From Selenomonas ruminantium subsp. lactilytica TAM6421 (lineage in GTDB: Bacteria > Bacillota > Negativicutes > Selenomonadales > Selenomonadaceae): a DNA stretch of 64,000 nucleotides. How positions within the stretch are numbered: the stretch's first letter is position 1; each line of letters begins with the position of its first letter. The stretch spans positions 1,860,001 through 1,924,000 of the forward strand of contig NC_017068.1 of assembly GCF_000284095.1 (NCBI RefSeq). The letters run 5' to 3'. The notes below the pieces were generated by a model. The model was not told the DNA's origin. It made no database searches and worked only from the letters and a program-made list of their open reading frames with translations. Positions 8,284 to 15,635 of this stretch are shown here, in pieces. A program made the translations under genes and the position numbers.

Positions 8284-8595
8284 TCATTCCCATATATCCT
8301 TGTCGCCGTTCTGTATGTCCCACGACCACACTTCTCGCAAGTTGACACCTGCTATCTCACACTGCCTGCGGGATTTCATAAACACATAGTCAATGTTCTC
8401 CCCCTGTTTCAAAGTGCCATCGGGAGCCAGGTGCTTGTTTGGAATCCACACATTCTGATTGGTGCCATTGATCGTAAAGCGCTTGGCGAACTTAACGTGG
8501 TAATCATCCCTGTCAATACACATCAAGCGTATGCCCTTGTATGTCTGCACCGCCGTATTGATGGGGATTTTGATTATCTTGCGCTTCTTACTCAT
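8284..8595 (-). CDS. Small basic protein paired with the ADP-ribosyltransferase-like gene, unknown
   Basis: 103 residues, MSKKRKIIKIPINTAVQTYKG, preceded by AGGAGG 7 nt before ATG. Its start overlaps the stop of the upstream ART-like gene by 4 nt, so the two are translationally coupled. A partner or immunity role is possible, but nothing in the sequence proves it. Confidence 0.55.
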   Translation of the reverse strand: MSKKRKIIKIPINTAVQTYKGIRLMCIDRDDYHVKFAKRFTINGTNQNVWIPNKHLAPDGTLKQGENIDYVFMKSRRQCEIAGVNLREVWSWDIQNGDKDIWE

Positions 8596-9302
8596 TTTGC
8601 AACCTCCTGCACCTCTTTCAGCTTGCGTATGTCAGCAACAATCTCTCGCTCGTCGCGGGCATTGATGTACGCCAATACGTCCTTCTTGGCAATGGTGGCG
8701 GTCAGCAAAATACCCTTCTTGCCGTCACGCTCGAACCTTGACTTGAACCACTCCGCTTTCTCGCGGTTGTCAGTCCAACTAAGCCCCAACCTCTCGCGTC
8801 CGGGGGAAACGCCACGAAACACAGTCACCACGTCGGGCAGATTTTCAAAATACGCCATTTCCTCTGCGTCCATGATGTGTCGCTTGCTTGCCTTGCGGAA
8901 CAACTTGACCGCTTCCGTCGTGCTCACATTCGCGTCTTGGTTCGGGTTTTCTTCCGTCACCCAACACTCTTTCAGCATTTCGGCATAATCTTTCCTCCCC
9001 ATGTACGGCGAACAATACTTGAACCATGTCATTTTGTATGCGGTCTGAACAAGGACGCATACTTGTGGCAGGTCACACTTATCAATGGTTTCAAACATCA
9101 TTTTTCGGTACTTGGCGAAGTCTGCTTTCTGCGTCAAGTCAAGGGCTTCCCCTGTCCGTGGGTTCACAGACATGGTGGAGGTGGTGAAGGGGTGAGAACA
9201 TACCCAAAACTTCTCCACCCCCGCCGTTGGCGTAATCTCCACCACATCAAACAACCGTTTCGTAACGTCCCGCACCATGTCAATATTCGTTTCTGCCCTC
9301 AT
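8592..9302 (-). CDS. Putative arginine-specific ADP-ribosyltransferase-like protein
   Basis: 236 residues. The C-terminal third has the R-S-E arrangement of mono-ADP-ribosyltransferases: VFRGVS (Arg163), GLSWT (Ser175) and a C-terminal DEREIVAD, where Glu218 and Glu220 form an ExE pair; LLTATIAKKDVLAYINARDE matches the strand-turn-strand before the ExE loop. In the ART family ExE marks Arg-specific transferases. The N-terminal 150 residues are unrecognised. In a phage such enzymes modify host proteins (as T4 Alt/ModA do) or act as toxins. The assignment rests on motif order only. Confidence 0.55.
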   Translation of the reverse strand: MRAETNIDMVRDVTKRLFDVVEITPTAGVEKFWVCSHPFTTSTMSVNPRTGEALDLTQKADFAKYRKMMFETIDKCDLPQVCVLVQTAYKMTWFKYCSPYMGRKDYAEMLKECWVTEENPNQDANVSTTEAVKLFRKASKRHIMDAEEMAYFENLPDVVTVFRGVSPGRERLGLSWTDNREKAEWFKSRFERDGKKGILLTATIAKKDVLAYINARDEREIVADIRKLKEVQEVAK

Positions 9303-9381
9303 GCCATCTTTACTCCTTCGTCATACTCACTTGCCAATATTATAACTCATTTGATGCGTGCCTTAACAATTTCTTCTTTCG

Positions 9382-9627
9382 TCATTTCAAATCCTCCCAC
9401 GGTACACGCTCAATCGTGACATTTTCTGCATACAGGTTAATCGCTTCTATCCCTTCAACATTGACAATCTCGGCTATGTCTGCGTCTGACAGGTCAATGC
9501 CAAAGTTCTCCTTGTGCTCCTGCAACACCCCAATCATGTCGTCGTAGTCATAGTTGCCATTGGGCAATACCTTGTTCCAATACCCAATCGCCCGCTGCAG
9601 GTTATCTTTTGCCATTATCGCATACAT
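9382..9627 (-). CDS. Small acidic phage protein, unknown
   Basis: 81 residues from MYAIMAKDNLQRAIGY; GAGGTG upstream of the first ATG. Acidic alpha-helical protein. The gap to the next gene (9303-9381) contains only mini-frames of about 12 codons. Confidence 0.5.
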   Translation of the reverse strand: MYAIMAKDNLQRAIGYWNKVLPNGNYDYDDMIGVLQEHKENFGIDLSDADIAEIVNVEGIEAINLYAENVTIERVPWEDLK

Positions 9628-9639
9628 GATAGCACCTCG

Positions 9640-10005
9640 TCAGCCGTATACGACTTTGCCAAAACACGCGGTCTGAAAAATGCGGTCAACGGCGCAACCG
9701 TCAAAATAACTGTCGTCAATGTCATAGCCGTTGCAGGCTTTCAATAACCTGTCATACGTCACAATAACAGGTTCGTCGTCGTCCGGTTCGGCTTTCAAGC
9801 AGTAGCCGTTTTTCATTCCTTCAAGCCAAACATCTTCACGGCAAAGGCTTTTCACGCGACGTTTCGCCTTGGTACGCAATTCCTCATAAACTTCGTGGCT
9901 TACCTTATTGCCCTTATCGTCACACACATCCAATGACGACAACCAATAGGCACATGCGTTAATGTCACACAACACCTCGAACGCTACTTCTTCTCTCTTG
10001 CTCAT
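9640..10005 (-). CDS. Phage protein, unknown
   Basis: 121 residues from MSKREEVAFEVLCDIN (GGAGG 8 nt upstream). Mixed charge with several cysteines, no recognised domain. Member of the 11.2-8.3 kb operon. Confidence 0.5.
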   Translation of the reverse strand: MSKREEVAFEVLCDINACAYWLSSLDVCDDKGNKVSHEVYEELRTKAKRRVKSLCREDVWLEGMKNGYCLKAEPDDDEPVIVTYDRLLKACNGYDIDDSYFDGCAVDRIFQTACFGKVVYG

Positions 10006-10019
10006 TTTCATTACCTCCA

Positions 10020-10481
10020 TTACTCTACTTCTTCCCATGCAAACAATGCGTCTTGCAGGTGAACAAAGTCATGCTCAACCTCGAAATCGGTATACGCCAT
10101 ATCCTTGTCCTGCACCCACCCTGTCAACTGAACGACCTTGCCAAAATGCTCTGCCATGTCGGGGTTGATGATGCCATCAGTCACCAGCTCTTTCATGCTC
10201 TGACCATAAGCGTTTTCAACCTCCCGATACGTCAGCACCCGAACAAGCACCTTTTCGCCTGCCGACACACGAGCCTTGACGCTTTCAATCGTATCTTCGA
10301 GCACCTCAAAACTTACACCCAACTCATAGTCCTTAATCTCCTTGGCAGTCAACTTGCGCTCATAGTAAACTGCGCCATATCTCCCGCCGACTGTATCACT
10401 CCCGACATAGCCAACAAAGTCTTTCGGCAACGCCCCTGGGCTTAATGGACGTTCACGCAGGTAATACTTATACGCCTTCAT
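10020..10481 (-). CDS. Phage/mobile-element protein, unknown
   Basis: 153 residues from MKAYKYYLRERPLSPGALPK, with GGAGG 7 nt upstream. The opening YYLRERPLSPGALPK resembles uncharacterised proteins of phages and conjugative elements. No catalytic motif seen. Confidence 0.55.
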   Translation of the reverse strand: MKAYKYYLRERPLSPGALPKDFVGYVGSDTVGGRYGAVYYERKLTAKEIKDYELGVSFEVLEDTIESVKARVSAGEKVLVRVLTYREVENAYGQSMKELVTDGIINPDMAEHFGKVVQLTGWVQDKDMAYTDFEVEHDFVHLQDALFAWEEVE

Positions 10482-10493
10482 ACTCATTCCTCC

Positions 10494-10784
10494 TTAGACA
10501 TGCTCAACAATCGTTTTCACATTGCCAATCTGCGGTGCGAACCGCTTTACGAACCGTTCAAACTTTGTCCGCTCAAGGCGGTACTCATAACTTGTTTCAG
10601 TGTCCGCCCCATATATTGCGTCGTTGCAGAACTCAATCTGCGCCTTGCACTCGGCAACCATGTCTGCCACGTTCCAACCCTCGGTGTTCTCGCTCAACTG
10701 CGTTTCGATTGTCAAGTGCTCCTTTCCGGTTGACTCCATGATGGCGTTGTAGCGTTTCAAGGCAATCTCATATACGCTTTTCAT
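10494..10784 (-). CDS. Small phage protein, unknown
   Basis: 96 residues (MKSVYEIALKRYNAIME), preceded by AAAGGAG. Probably helical; no family recognised. Its start resembles that of the upstream gene (MKTVYGWV) at nucleotide level, perhaps a shared translation-start cassette. Confidence 0.5.
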   Translation of the reverse strand: MKSVYEIALKRYNAIMESTGKEHLTIETQLSENTEGWNVADMVAECKAQIEFCNDAIYGADTETSYEYRLERTKFERFVKRFAPQIGNVKTIVEHV

Positions 10785-10799
10785 TTTCCCTCGCTCCTT

Positions 10800-11216
10800 T
10801 CAGTAACATGCGTCCCCGTGAGGGCCTTCGACCAAAACTCTCTTTTCCTCGCCAAACTTATTGCGCCACAATTCTTCTGTCGAGTTGTCGGCGTAGTAGT
10901 AGGTGGTGACGTACTTCCACTCTTTCGCTTTCTCGGCTTCTTCTTCTGCCTTTCTGACTTCTGCCTGCAATTCTTTCAGACGCCCAAACTCCTTTCGGGT
11001 GAGGGAACGGCAAGGCTCTGCCAAAGCATAGTCGGACAAATAGTACGATGCAAAAGTACGTTTCCACCCCGCATCAGACCAACCGTTGCTTGCCTTTTCA
11101 GCAAAAGCCATGAGTTCTTCGTCGCTTTCAATCGCGCCAAACCCTCTGCATGCGTAAACATATTCATCGGCAGAATATACCGGAGTGCCATTCACCCAAC
11201 CATAAACCGTTTTCAT
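10800..11216 (-). CDS. Phage protein with central coiled coil, unknown
   Basis: 138 residues starting MKTVYGWVNGTPVYSADEY; GGAGG 8 nt upstream. A charged coiled-coil (LQAEVRKAEEEAEKAKEW) occupies residues about 83-100. First gene of a seven-gene operon behind promoter P11. The first codons plus promoter are duplicated 1 kb upstream. Confidence 0.55.
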   Translation of the reverse strand: MKTVYGWVNGTPVYSADEYVYACRGFGAIESDEELMAFAEKASNGWSDAGWKRTFASYYLSDYALAEPCRSLTRKEFGRLKELQAEVRKAEEEAEKAKEWKYVTTYYYADNSTEELWRNKFGEEKRVLVEGPHGDACY

Positions 11217-11258
11217 TTTCCATTCCTCCGTTTTTGATATGTGTTTTTTGATACTTTT

Positions 11259-11287
11259 ATTCTACTACAGGTGATATTATTTGTAAA
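11259..11287 (-). promoter_or_regulatory. Phage promoter P11 (TTTACA-17-TAGAAT)
   Basis: -35 at 11282-11287, -10 at 11259-11264. Drives the seven-gene accessory operon with the ART-like gene. Shares TGTAAAGCTATTAATT with P8. Confidence 0.75.
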
Positions 11288-11429
11288 GCTATTAATTCAA
11301 ATAATATCAATAAATTTATATTTTTTTGTAATATATTTTACGCTTATCAGAACATCTTTTTTAGTATAACAACTCTGCTCAAAACATAGATTTGCCTTGT
11401 AACGCTTTTAAAAGCCGTATAAGCCGTGT

Positions 11430-11520
11430 TATGCCAAAAGGTATATAAGTATATGAATAAGCACATAGACCGCCCTTGTAGGCAACGTGAGGGCTATCTA
11501 GGAGCACATTGCCATCGTTA
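11430..11520. repeat. Dispersed intergenic hairpin element, copy E4
   Basis: GGTATATAAGTATATG box, then a hairpin GCCCT/AGGGC (11472-11494) with loop TGTAGGCAACGTG, flanked by an outer TAGA/TCTA pair. Followed by E7 as a tandem pair. Confidence 0.6.
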
Positions 11521-11639
11521 CTTACTCCCTATTGTGCAGAGTGCAGCGTTTTGCTCCCTAAAAAATCATGTGAAATATGCGTTTGACTTTAGAGGCCCGT
11601 ATAAACCTTTCTAAGCGGGCCTGTATAAGCCTTTCTAAG

Positions 11640-11897
11640 CGTGTTTAACCTGCGTGGTATATAAATGTATGGGTAAAGGGGCAGACGAGGCTTACAGGCA
11701 ACGTGAGAGGCGAATAACGGCATGTGTGCGTTGTGTGTTATTCCCCTGCCTCCCCGATACTGCCTTTCCCGACTTTGAGAAGGTGGGCATTTGCCTTCCT
11801 GCTGCTCCCTGCCTTCCGAGGTTACACCCTGCCACCTGCCACTTTTTCAGAGTGAGCGAAGCGACAACAACACGCCCATCATCGGCACGATGATGAA
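11640..11897. repeat. Dispersed intergenic element, long copy E7
   Basis: GGTATATAAATGTATGG box, TTACAGGCAACGTGAGAGGC core, then about 150 nt ending in GAGCGAAGCGACAACA and a hairpin CATCATCG-GCA-CGATGATG (11877-11895). The long copy at 12600-12885 has the same terminal motif and hairpin position with compensatory stem changes, which suggests a structured RNA of about 240 nt. Confidence 0.55.
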
Positions 11898-11947
11898 TAT
11901 AGTATTTATACTATATGGTTTATATATGTGTTTATAACTGGTATTGG

Positions 11948-12010
11948 TTTGTGAATTTCACAAATGGATTTTGTGAATCCCACAAATGGATTTGTGAATT
12001 TCACAAATGA
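11948..12010. repeat. Three tandem 21-bp palindromic repeats (iteron-like)
   Basis: Copies at 11948, 11970 and 11991 of TTTGTGAATTTCACAAATGG; each is a palindrome (TTTGTGAA/TTCACAAA; the middle copy has CCC in place of TTC). Such arrays are usually binding sites for a dimeric regulator or a replication initiator. Confidence 0.8.
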
Positions 12011-12041
12011 GGTGGAATAAGGGCTGACGGCTATTTTGCAT

Positions 12042-12071
12042 AAAAAAAGCCCCTACCCGCGAAGGTAGGGG
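12042..12071 (-). terminator. Terminator of block A
   Basis: CCCCTACC/GGTAGGGG stem followed by CTTTTTTTATG on the minus strand. It now follows a toxin-gene remnant, and is the duplicate of the terminator behind the intact toxin gene. Confidence 0.8.
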
Positions 12072-12089
12072 AAACCATCAAAATAGGTC

Positions 12090-12196
12090 ACTATGAGTTC
12101 CTGTTCTCGCAAGAACTAATGTCAATTCATTATCAACAATTTTGTAAACCAACAACCAATCCGGTAGGATATCACCCAACCACAAACCCTTTTCAT
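12090..12196 (-). pseudogene. Chimeric remnant: YafQ toxin 3' end behind start of MKTVYGWV gene
   Basis: On the minus strand the last about 30 codons of the YafQ toxin (LPDWLLVYKIVDNELTLVLA to HSDLF and stop) are preserved almost unchanged. They are preceded not by the rest of the toxin but by ATGAAAAGGGTTTGTGGTTG, a copy of the first codons of the gene at 10800-11216. The two parts are out of frame with each other, so the hybrid is non-functional. It marks the junction of the tandem duplication. Confidence 0.8.
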
Positions 12197-12240
12197 TTTC
12201 CATTCCTCCATGTTTTTGATATGTGTTTTTTGATACTTTT

Positions 12241-12269
12241 ATTCTATCACTATATACATTATTTGTAAA
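12241..12269 (-). promoter_or_regulatory. Phage promoter P12 (TTTACA-17-TAGAAT), duplicate of P11
   Basis: -35 at 12264-12269, -10 at 12241-12246. It keeps the TGTAAAG operator-like context, but now reads only into the chimeric remnant and its terminator. Confidence 0.65.
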
Positions 12270-12429
12270 GTGTTTATTTGAAATAAAAACTCTATTATAT
12301 TATATTTTTGTGATGTGTTTATCTGCAAAAGTGCTGCTTATATCGGCGGTTTTTCGCTCTGCTTATGACCCGTAAAATTGCGATTTCGCTTTAGAACGCC
12401 TTAATACACTCTATAAGCCATTTTGTCGC

Positions 12430-12520
12430 CTTGGGTATATAAGTATATGGATTGACACATATAAGCCCCTTGTGGACGACATGAGGGGCAAATGCGGGGA
12501 CATTTAGCTTGTACTATACT
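12430..12520. repeat. Dispersed intergenic hairpin element, copy E5
   Basis: GGTATATAAGTATATGG box, hairpin GCCCCT/AGGGGC (12465-12489) with loop TGTGGACGACATG, then a second small hairpin AAATG/CATTT. Clearest copy of the family. Confidence 0.65.
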
Positions 12521-12599
12521 GTCAATATTCCAAAATACGGCATCCCTCTAAATCTCCAAAACTGCATTCGGCTTATAAAGCGTCTATACGAGCGTATAA

Positions 12600-12885
12600 G
12601 CGCGTTTGATTGTTGGAGTATATAAATATAGGGATAATGGGGTAGGCGGGGCTTGTGGACGACGTGAGGAACAAATGCGGGCATCTATTCGTTATATACT
12701 ACTCCCCACCCTTCCTACCAGTCCTCCATCTTCTTTTTGAGGGGTGTGAGTTTGTTCCTGTGAAGGTACTGCCGTCCATTCCTTGGCACTTTCTCGCCCT
12801 TTGACATATTCCTTCTCAAAGGGAGCGAAGCGACAACAAAACACTCCATCACCGACAAGGTGATGACTTTCTTTATATATTTCTT
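12600..12885. repeat. Dispersed intergenic element, long copy E6
   Basis: GTATATAAATATAGGG box, TTGTGGACGACGTGAGG core, ending in GAGCGAAGCGACAACA and a hairpin CATCACC-GACAA-GGTGATG (12847-12865) followed by a T-rich stretch that could end a rightward transcript. Partner of E7. Confidence 0.55.
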
Positions 12886-12935
12886 TATATCTATCTCTAT
12901 ACTCTATCTCTGGTGGAAAATGTCGGGACAAACGG

Positions 12936-13101
12936 GGGACAATGTCCCACCCCCTTTGTGGGAGTAAGGTGGTTTTTAATTAAACCGCATACAAAAAACC
13001 GATTTTTGATGCGTTTCATTTACATCATTTTTTACATCATTTTTACATCATTTCCGTGACTTTTTTGTGACATCAAAAGGACACCAATGGGACAATGTCC
13101 C
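12936..13101. repeat. Palindrome pair and three short direct repeats
   Basis: The palindrome GGGACAATGTCCC (followed by ACCCCC) occurs at 12936-12948 and 13089-13101. Between them, at 13017-13054, TTTACATCATTT is repeated three times in tandem. No gene covers this stretch; it looks like a protein-binding region. Confidence 0.7.
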
Positions 13102-13115
13102 ACCCCCCTCTAAAA

Positions 13116-13149
13116 ATAAAAAAATCCCCTACCTTCACAGGCAGGGGAT
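13116..13149 (-). terminator. Terminator of the toxin-antitoxin operon
   Basis: ATCCCCTGCC/GGTAGGGGAT stem with TTTTTTTATTT on the minus strand, just behind the toxin stop codon. Confidence 0.85.
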
Positions 13150-13154
13150 GTCAG

Positions 13155-13430
13155 TCAGAACAAGTCGCTATGCGTTCCTGTTCTTGCAAGAACTAACGTC
13201 AATTCATTATCAACTATTTTGTAAACCAACAACCAATCCGGCAGAATATGGCACTCTCGATAGCCTACATAATTCCCGACCAAGGCATGGTCACGATATT
13301 TGTCATCCAACTTCTCTCCATTTGCCAATGTATCAATGACCTTTTTGAGCAGTGACATATCATAGTGACGTTTCTTTGCTAATTTCACATCTTTCTTGAA
13401 TTGCGTGTAGACTTGTAGTTTTAGTTTCAT
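13155..13430 (-). CDS. yafQ: YafQ-family type II toxin (mRNA interferase)
   Basis: 91 residues, the full length of the family. The RelE-fold signature is complete: HALVGNYVGYRECHILPDWLLVY and the C-terminal RTGTHSDLF, carrying the histidine, aspartate and phenylalanine positions used for ribosome-dependent mRNA cleavage in YafQ. It overlaps the antitoxin gene by 4 nt. Probably stabilises the prophage or acts in abortive infection. Confidence 0.92.
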   Translation of the reverse strand: MKLKLQVYTQFKKDVKLAKKRHYDMSLLKKVIDTLANGEKLDDKYRDHALVGNYVGYRECHILPDWLLVYKIVDNELTLVLARTGTHSDLF

Positions 13431-13687
13431 ATTCCCAAGTCCTTATAAAGTTCTTCCGGGTTGTCATACACCTTACTAAGCCCAATCCCAGCTTCAATGT
13501 CACTGATAGATTGTTGCAGGCTACTCGATTGGTCAACAATCTCAAAAGGGATTTTACCTTGAATATCAATCTGGTGCATAAGCATATTGACTGCCGTACT
13601 CATGTTCAAGCCCATGCGCTTTAAGCGCATATCAACTCGCTTTTTCAATTCATCATTGACACGGACTTGTAAAATTGCCGTTGCCAT
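13427..13687 (-). CDS. dinJ: DinJ/RelB-family antitoxin
   Basis: 86 residues with an N-terminal ribbon-helix-helix (TAILQVRVNDELKKRVD, then MGLNMSTAVNMLM) for DNA binding and dimerisation, and a flexible C-terminal toxin-neutralising tail. First gene of the operon, with its own promoter and palindromic operator, as expected for autoregulation. Confidence 0.92.
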   Translation of the reverse strand: MATAILQVRVNDELKKRVDMRLKRMGLNMSTAVNMLMHQIDIQGKIPFEIVDQSSSLQQSISDIEAGIGLSKVYDNPEELYKDLGI

Positions 13688-13699
13688 ATTACCACCTCC

Positions 13700-13737
13700 A
13701 CTTATATTATACTATAGTGACAATGTAATTACAATAT
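13700..13737 (-). promoter_or_regulatory. Toxin-antitoxin promoter with palindromic operator
   Basis: TTGTAA, 17-bp spacer, TATAAT on the minus strand. The -35 overlaps the palindrome TGTAATTACA, a likely antitoxin operator. GGAGGTGG precedes the antitoxin ATG. Confidence 0.65.
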
Positions 13738-13743
13738 AATGCA

Positions 13744-13778
13744 CATAAAAATAAGCCCCCACCTTCACAGGCAGGGAC
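13744..13778 (-). terminator. Terminator behind the 13.8-14.0 kb gene
   Basis: 9-bp stem (GTCCCTGCC/GGTGGGGGC, with G-U pairs) followed by TTATTTTTATG on the minus strand. Confidence 0.7.
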
Positions 13779-13793
13779 ATGAGCAAAAACAAG

Positions 13794-14027
13794 TCAAGCA
13801 CTGATACGGTATTGCATTTTTGCATGACGCTTCAAGGCGGTGCTCAATACATCGTGGACTTTCTCTGTATAATGCTTTACAAGGCAGGCGTTGTTGGCGC
13901 TCCGAAGTGAACGTAACAACACCCGAACCTCGTTCACGGTATCAAACGGAACTTCACCGTTCATTCTGACGGAAACGCCAATGTGTTCAATCGTGGCAGT
14001 GGAATTGATGTGCATTGTATCCTTCAT
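13794..14027 (-). CDS. Small phage protein, unknown
   Basis: 77 residues from MKDTMHINSTATIEH, AAGGAG 9 nt upstream. Monocistronic, between its own promoter and terminator. Contains NEVRVLLRSLRSANNA; no family recognised. Confidence 0.55.
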   Translation of the reverse strand: MKDTMHINSTATIEHIGVSVRMNGEVPFDTVNEVRVLLRSLRSANNACLVKHYTEKVHDVLSTALKRHAKMQYRISA

Positions 14028-14060
14028 GGTCACTCGCTCCTTTTTGATTGACGATTGTTG

Positions 14061-14088
14061 TTGCCTTCATTATAGCACTTATCACCAT
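14061..14088 (-). promoter_or_regulatory. Promoter of the 13.8-14.0 kb gene
   Basis: TTGTAT, 16-bp spacer, TATAAT on the minus strand, about 45 bp before the start codon. Unlike P6-P12 it lacks the TGTAAAG element. Confidence 0.55.
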
Positions 14089-14204
14089 AGATACAAAGCG
14101 GTGGCGTGTCCTTGTTTGTAGCACACAGGGCAAGCGAGAACAAGTAATTTGCATTTGTCAAATCCTTGGAAAATCAATATGAGCGTCATAGAGCGATTTT
14201 TCGT

Positions 14205-14305
14205 CATTGTTGGTATAAGTATATGGAAAATCCAATAGACGCACATTGTAGGCAAAATGCGGTGGGAATCGTTGATATATAAGCGTTGAGAGCGTCCACG
14301 TATGA
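14205..14305. repeat. Dispersed intergenic hairpin element, copy E2
   Basis: TTGGTATAAGTATATGG box, hairpin CGCA/TGCG (14240-14261) around ATTGTAGGCAAAA, then TTGATATATAAGCGTTGAGA and GCGTCCACGT, shared with the copy at 6.8 kb. A long-range GACGC/GCGTC pair could close the element. Confidence 0.6.
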
Positions 14306-14344
14306 CAGACATATCCGCCGTGTGATATGCAAAATATTTTGCAT

Positions 14345-14382
14345 AAAATAAAAAAACCACCCTGCGGACGGCAAGGTGGTTT
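14345..14382 (-). terminator. Late-operon terminator behind the lysis genes
   Basis: AAACCACC/GGTGGTTT stem followed by TTTTATTT on the minus strand, 19 bp after the last gene. Probable end of the late transcript. Confidence 0.85.
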
Positions 14383-14400
14383 CATACTCATACGATGGAT

Positions 14401-14703
14401 TTATTTGTCAGCCTGCTTGTTCATGGTCGGGACCAGGGCAAGTGCAGCAGGAAGTGCAACCTGTGCCATGTTCTGCAACATGGAGTCGCGGTACGCCGTC
14501 CAATCCGTCTTGGGGTTCTCCGCCTTTGCCATGCCGTAGGACGCAACGCCCACAATCGCCATCTGCGCCAACGTGCCCCACAAAGACACCTTCTGACCGT
14601 TCTGATTAATCGTCAACATAGTATCATCAACCTTTCTGTATGCACTAGCCACCTGCCACCAAAGGCGGGCGGCGGTAAAAACAACCTTCAACTTCTCAAT
14701 CAT
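14401..14703 (-). CDS. Small membrane protein of the lysis region, unknown
   Basis: 100 residues. Two hydrophobic stretches (LWGTLAQMAIVGVASYGMA and MAQVALPAALALVPTM) suggest membrane association. Last gene of the late operon; might be a second holin/spanin-like component, but this is only positional. Confidence 0.5.
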   Translation of the reverse strand: MIEKLKVVFTAARLWWQVASAYRKVDDTMLTINQNGQKVSLWGTLAQMAIVGVASYGMAKAENPKTDWTAYRDSMLQNMAQVALPAALALVPTMNKQADK

Positions 14704-14903
14704 GCCTGCACCTCATACTCAATGGGCGTTTTCAGCTTGCCCCGCTTGGTATCAAAGTAGATGCCCTTCTTGTCAGCCCCAACATACCTGTCGCATAAAT
14801 TTGCAATGCTCCGTAGCGGGTGCTTGGAAAATCTAAGCAGGTATCTCACCCGCTGAACTTCCGTGGTCGTCAACGGCTCTTGGGAATAAACGTACTGTAC
14901 CAT
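14700..14903 (-). CDS. Small protein of the lysis region, unknown
   Basis: 67 residues from MVQYVYSQEPLTTTE; basic. The start overlaps the amidase stop. No recognised domain. Confidence 0.5.
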   Translation of the reverse strand: MVQYVYSQEPLTTTEVQRVRYLLRFSKHPLRSIANLCDRYVGADKKGIYFDTKRGKLKTPIEYEVQA

Positions 14904-15460
14904 CATTCCACCTCGCACTGATAATCGGTTACACCTCTTGCAATCGCCCGCGCAAATTCGTCCTCGCGCTCAATGAGCAGGTCGGCGTCGCCGTCGTTGT
15001 CGATGAATGCGGTTTCAACAAGGCAGGCAGGCATGTCGGTGTACTTCAACACCATAAGGGCGGGCATATGCCGTACACCGCGCCGTTTCAGCGGGATATT
15101 GTCAACAATTTGGTCGTAGATGCAGGTTGCAAGCGTTTCGCCCAATCCTGCTCCGTAGCACTCAACCTCACAACCACTTGCTTCGGTGTTGTAGGCATTG
15201 CAATGAATGGACACAAAAACATCTGCGTTCCATTCGTTTGCGTCCTCGGTGACGGCAACGGGACGGTCAGAACGTCTGCAATCCCACCCGCAAAGGTTGT
15301 CGGACTGTAACATGCGAACCTCACACCCTGCCGATTCAAGGTACTTCTTGACTCTTTCACCGATACGCAATGCAACGTCAGCTTCCCGCAAGTTCTTGTC
15401 GGGGTTACAAGCACCACTATCGTACTCAACATCATGGCCAGGATTCAAATAAACTTTCAT
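14903..15460 (-). CDS. N-acetylmuramoyl-L-alanine amidase (endolysin)
   Basis: 185 residues, a single Amidase_3 domain. Zinc ligands: His in LNPGHD, Glu in LREADVALRI, His in VSIHCNAY; catalytic Glu in CLVETAFIDN. Cleaves peptidoglycan at host lysis. There is no separate cell-wall-binding domain and no signal peptide, so it depends on the holin. Confidence 0.93.
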   Translation of the reverse strand: MKVYLNPGHDVEYDSGACNPDKNLREADVALRIGERVKKYLESAGCEVRMLQSDNLCGWDCRRSDRPVAVTEDANEWNADVFVSIHCNAYNTEASGCEVECYGAGLGETLATCIYDQIVDNIPLKRRGVRHMPALMVLKYTDMPACLVETAFIDNDGDADLLIEREDEFARAIARGVTDYQCEVE

Positions 15461-15621
15461 CACTTATCATTCCTTTCAGCATACTTAGGATATGGACACT
15501 CCTTGAACAACTGTTCCTCAATTTGCGGTACAAGGTCGTCCCGCAAATGGTACTGCTTCATTAAGGCGGTGGCAGCTAAGACCTTTTCTGCCAACTCATG
15601 CCACTGCAAAGATGGAATCAT
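15460..15621 (-). CDS. Small protein between holin and endolysin, unknown
   Basis: 53 residues from MIPSLQWHELAEKVL, preceded by GGAG. The start lies downstream of a terminator-like hairpin, so the hairpin would throttle expression of this gene and the endolysin. Confidence 0.5.
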   Translation of the reverse strand: MIPSLQWHELAEKVLAATALMKQYHLRDDLVPQIEEQLFKECPYPKYAERNDK

Positions 15622-15635
15622 CATCACCACTCCAA

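Larger units (their letters stand above)
11192..13240. repeat. Diverged tandem duplication of about 1 kb
   Basis: Block A (11192-12172) and block B (12172-13240) share the same order: start codons of the MKTVYGWV gene, a TTTACA promoter, two dispersed elements, a short-repeat array, a terminator and the 3' end of the YafQ toxin gene. The ends match closely (e.g. 12090-12171 with 13155-13239), while the middle has diverged. This explains most of the 1.9 kb without intact genes. Confidence 0.75.

Noticed and set aside
11426-11893. Two rightward open frames starting with similar VYKxM sequences
   Set aside because: Both are translations of the repeated intergenic elements; the equivalent frames in other copies contain stops, so the similarity is at nucleotide level.
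12692-12931. Leftward 79-codon frame
   Set aside because: It lies in a long dispersed element, lacks a ribosome site and has low-complexity composition; judged non-coding.
11948-13054. Possible CRISPR array from short regular repeats
   Set aside because: Repeats are palindromic and contiguous with no unique spacers, and no cas genes are present.
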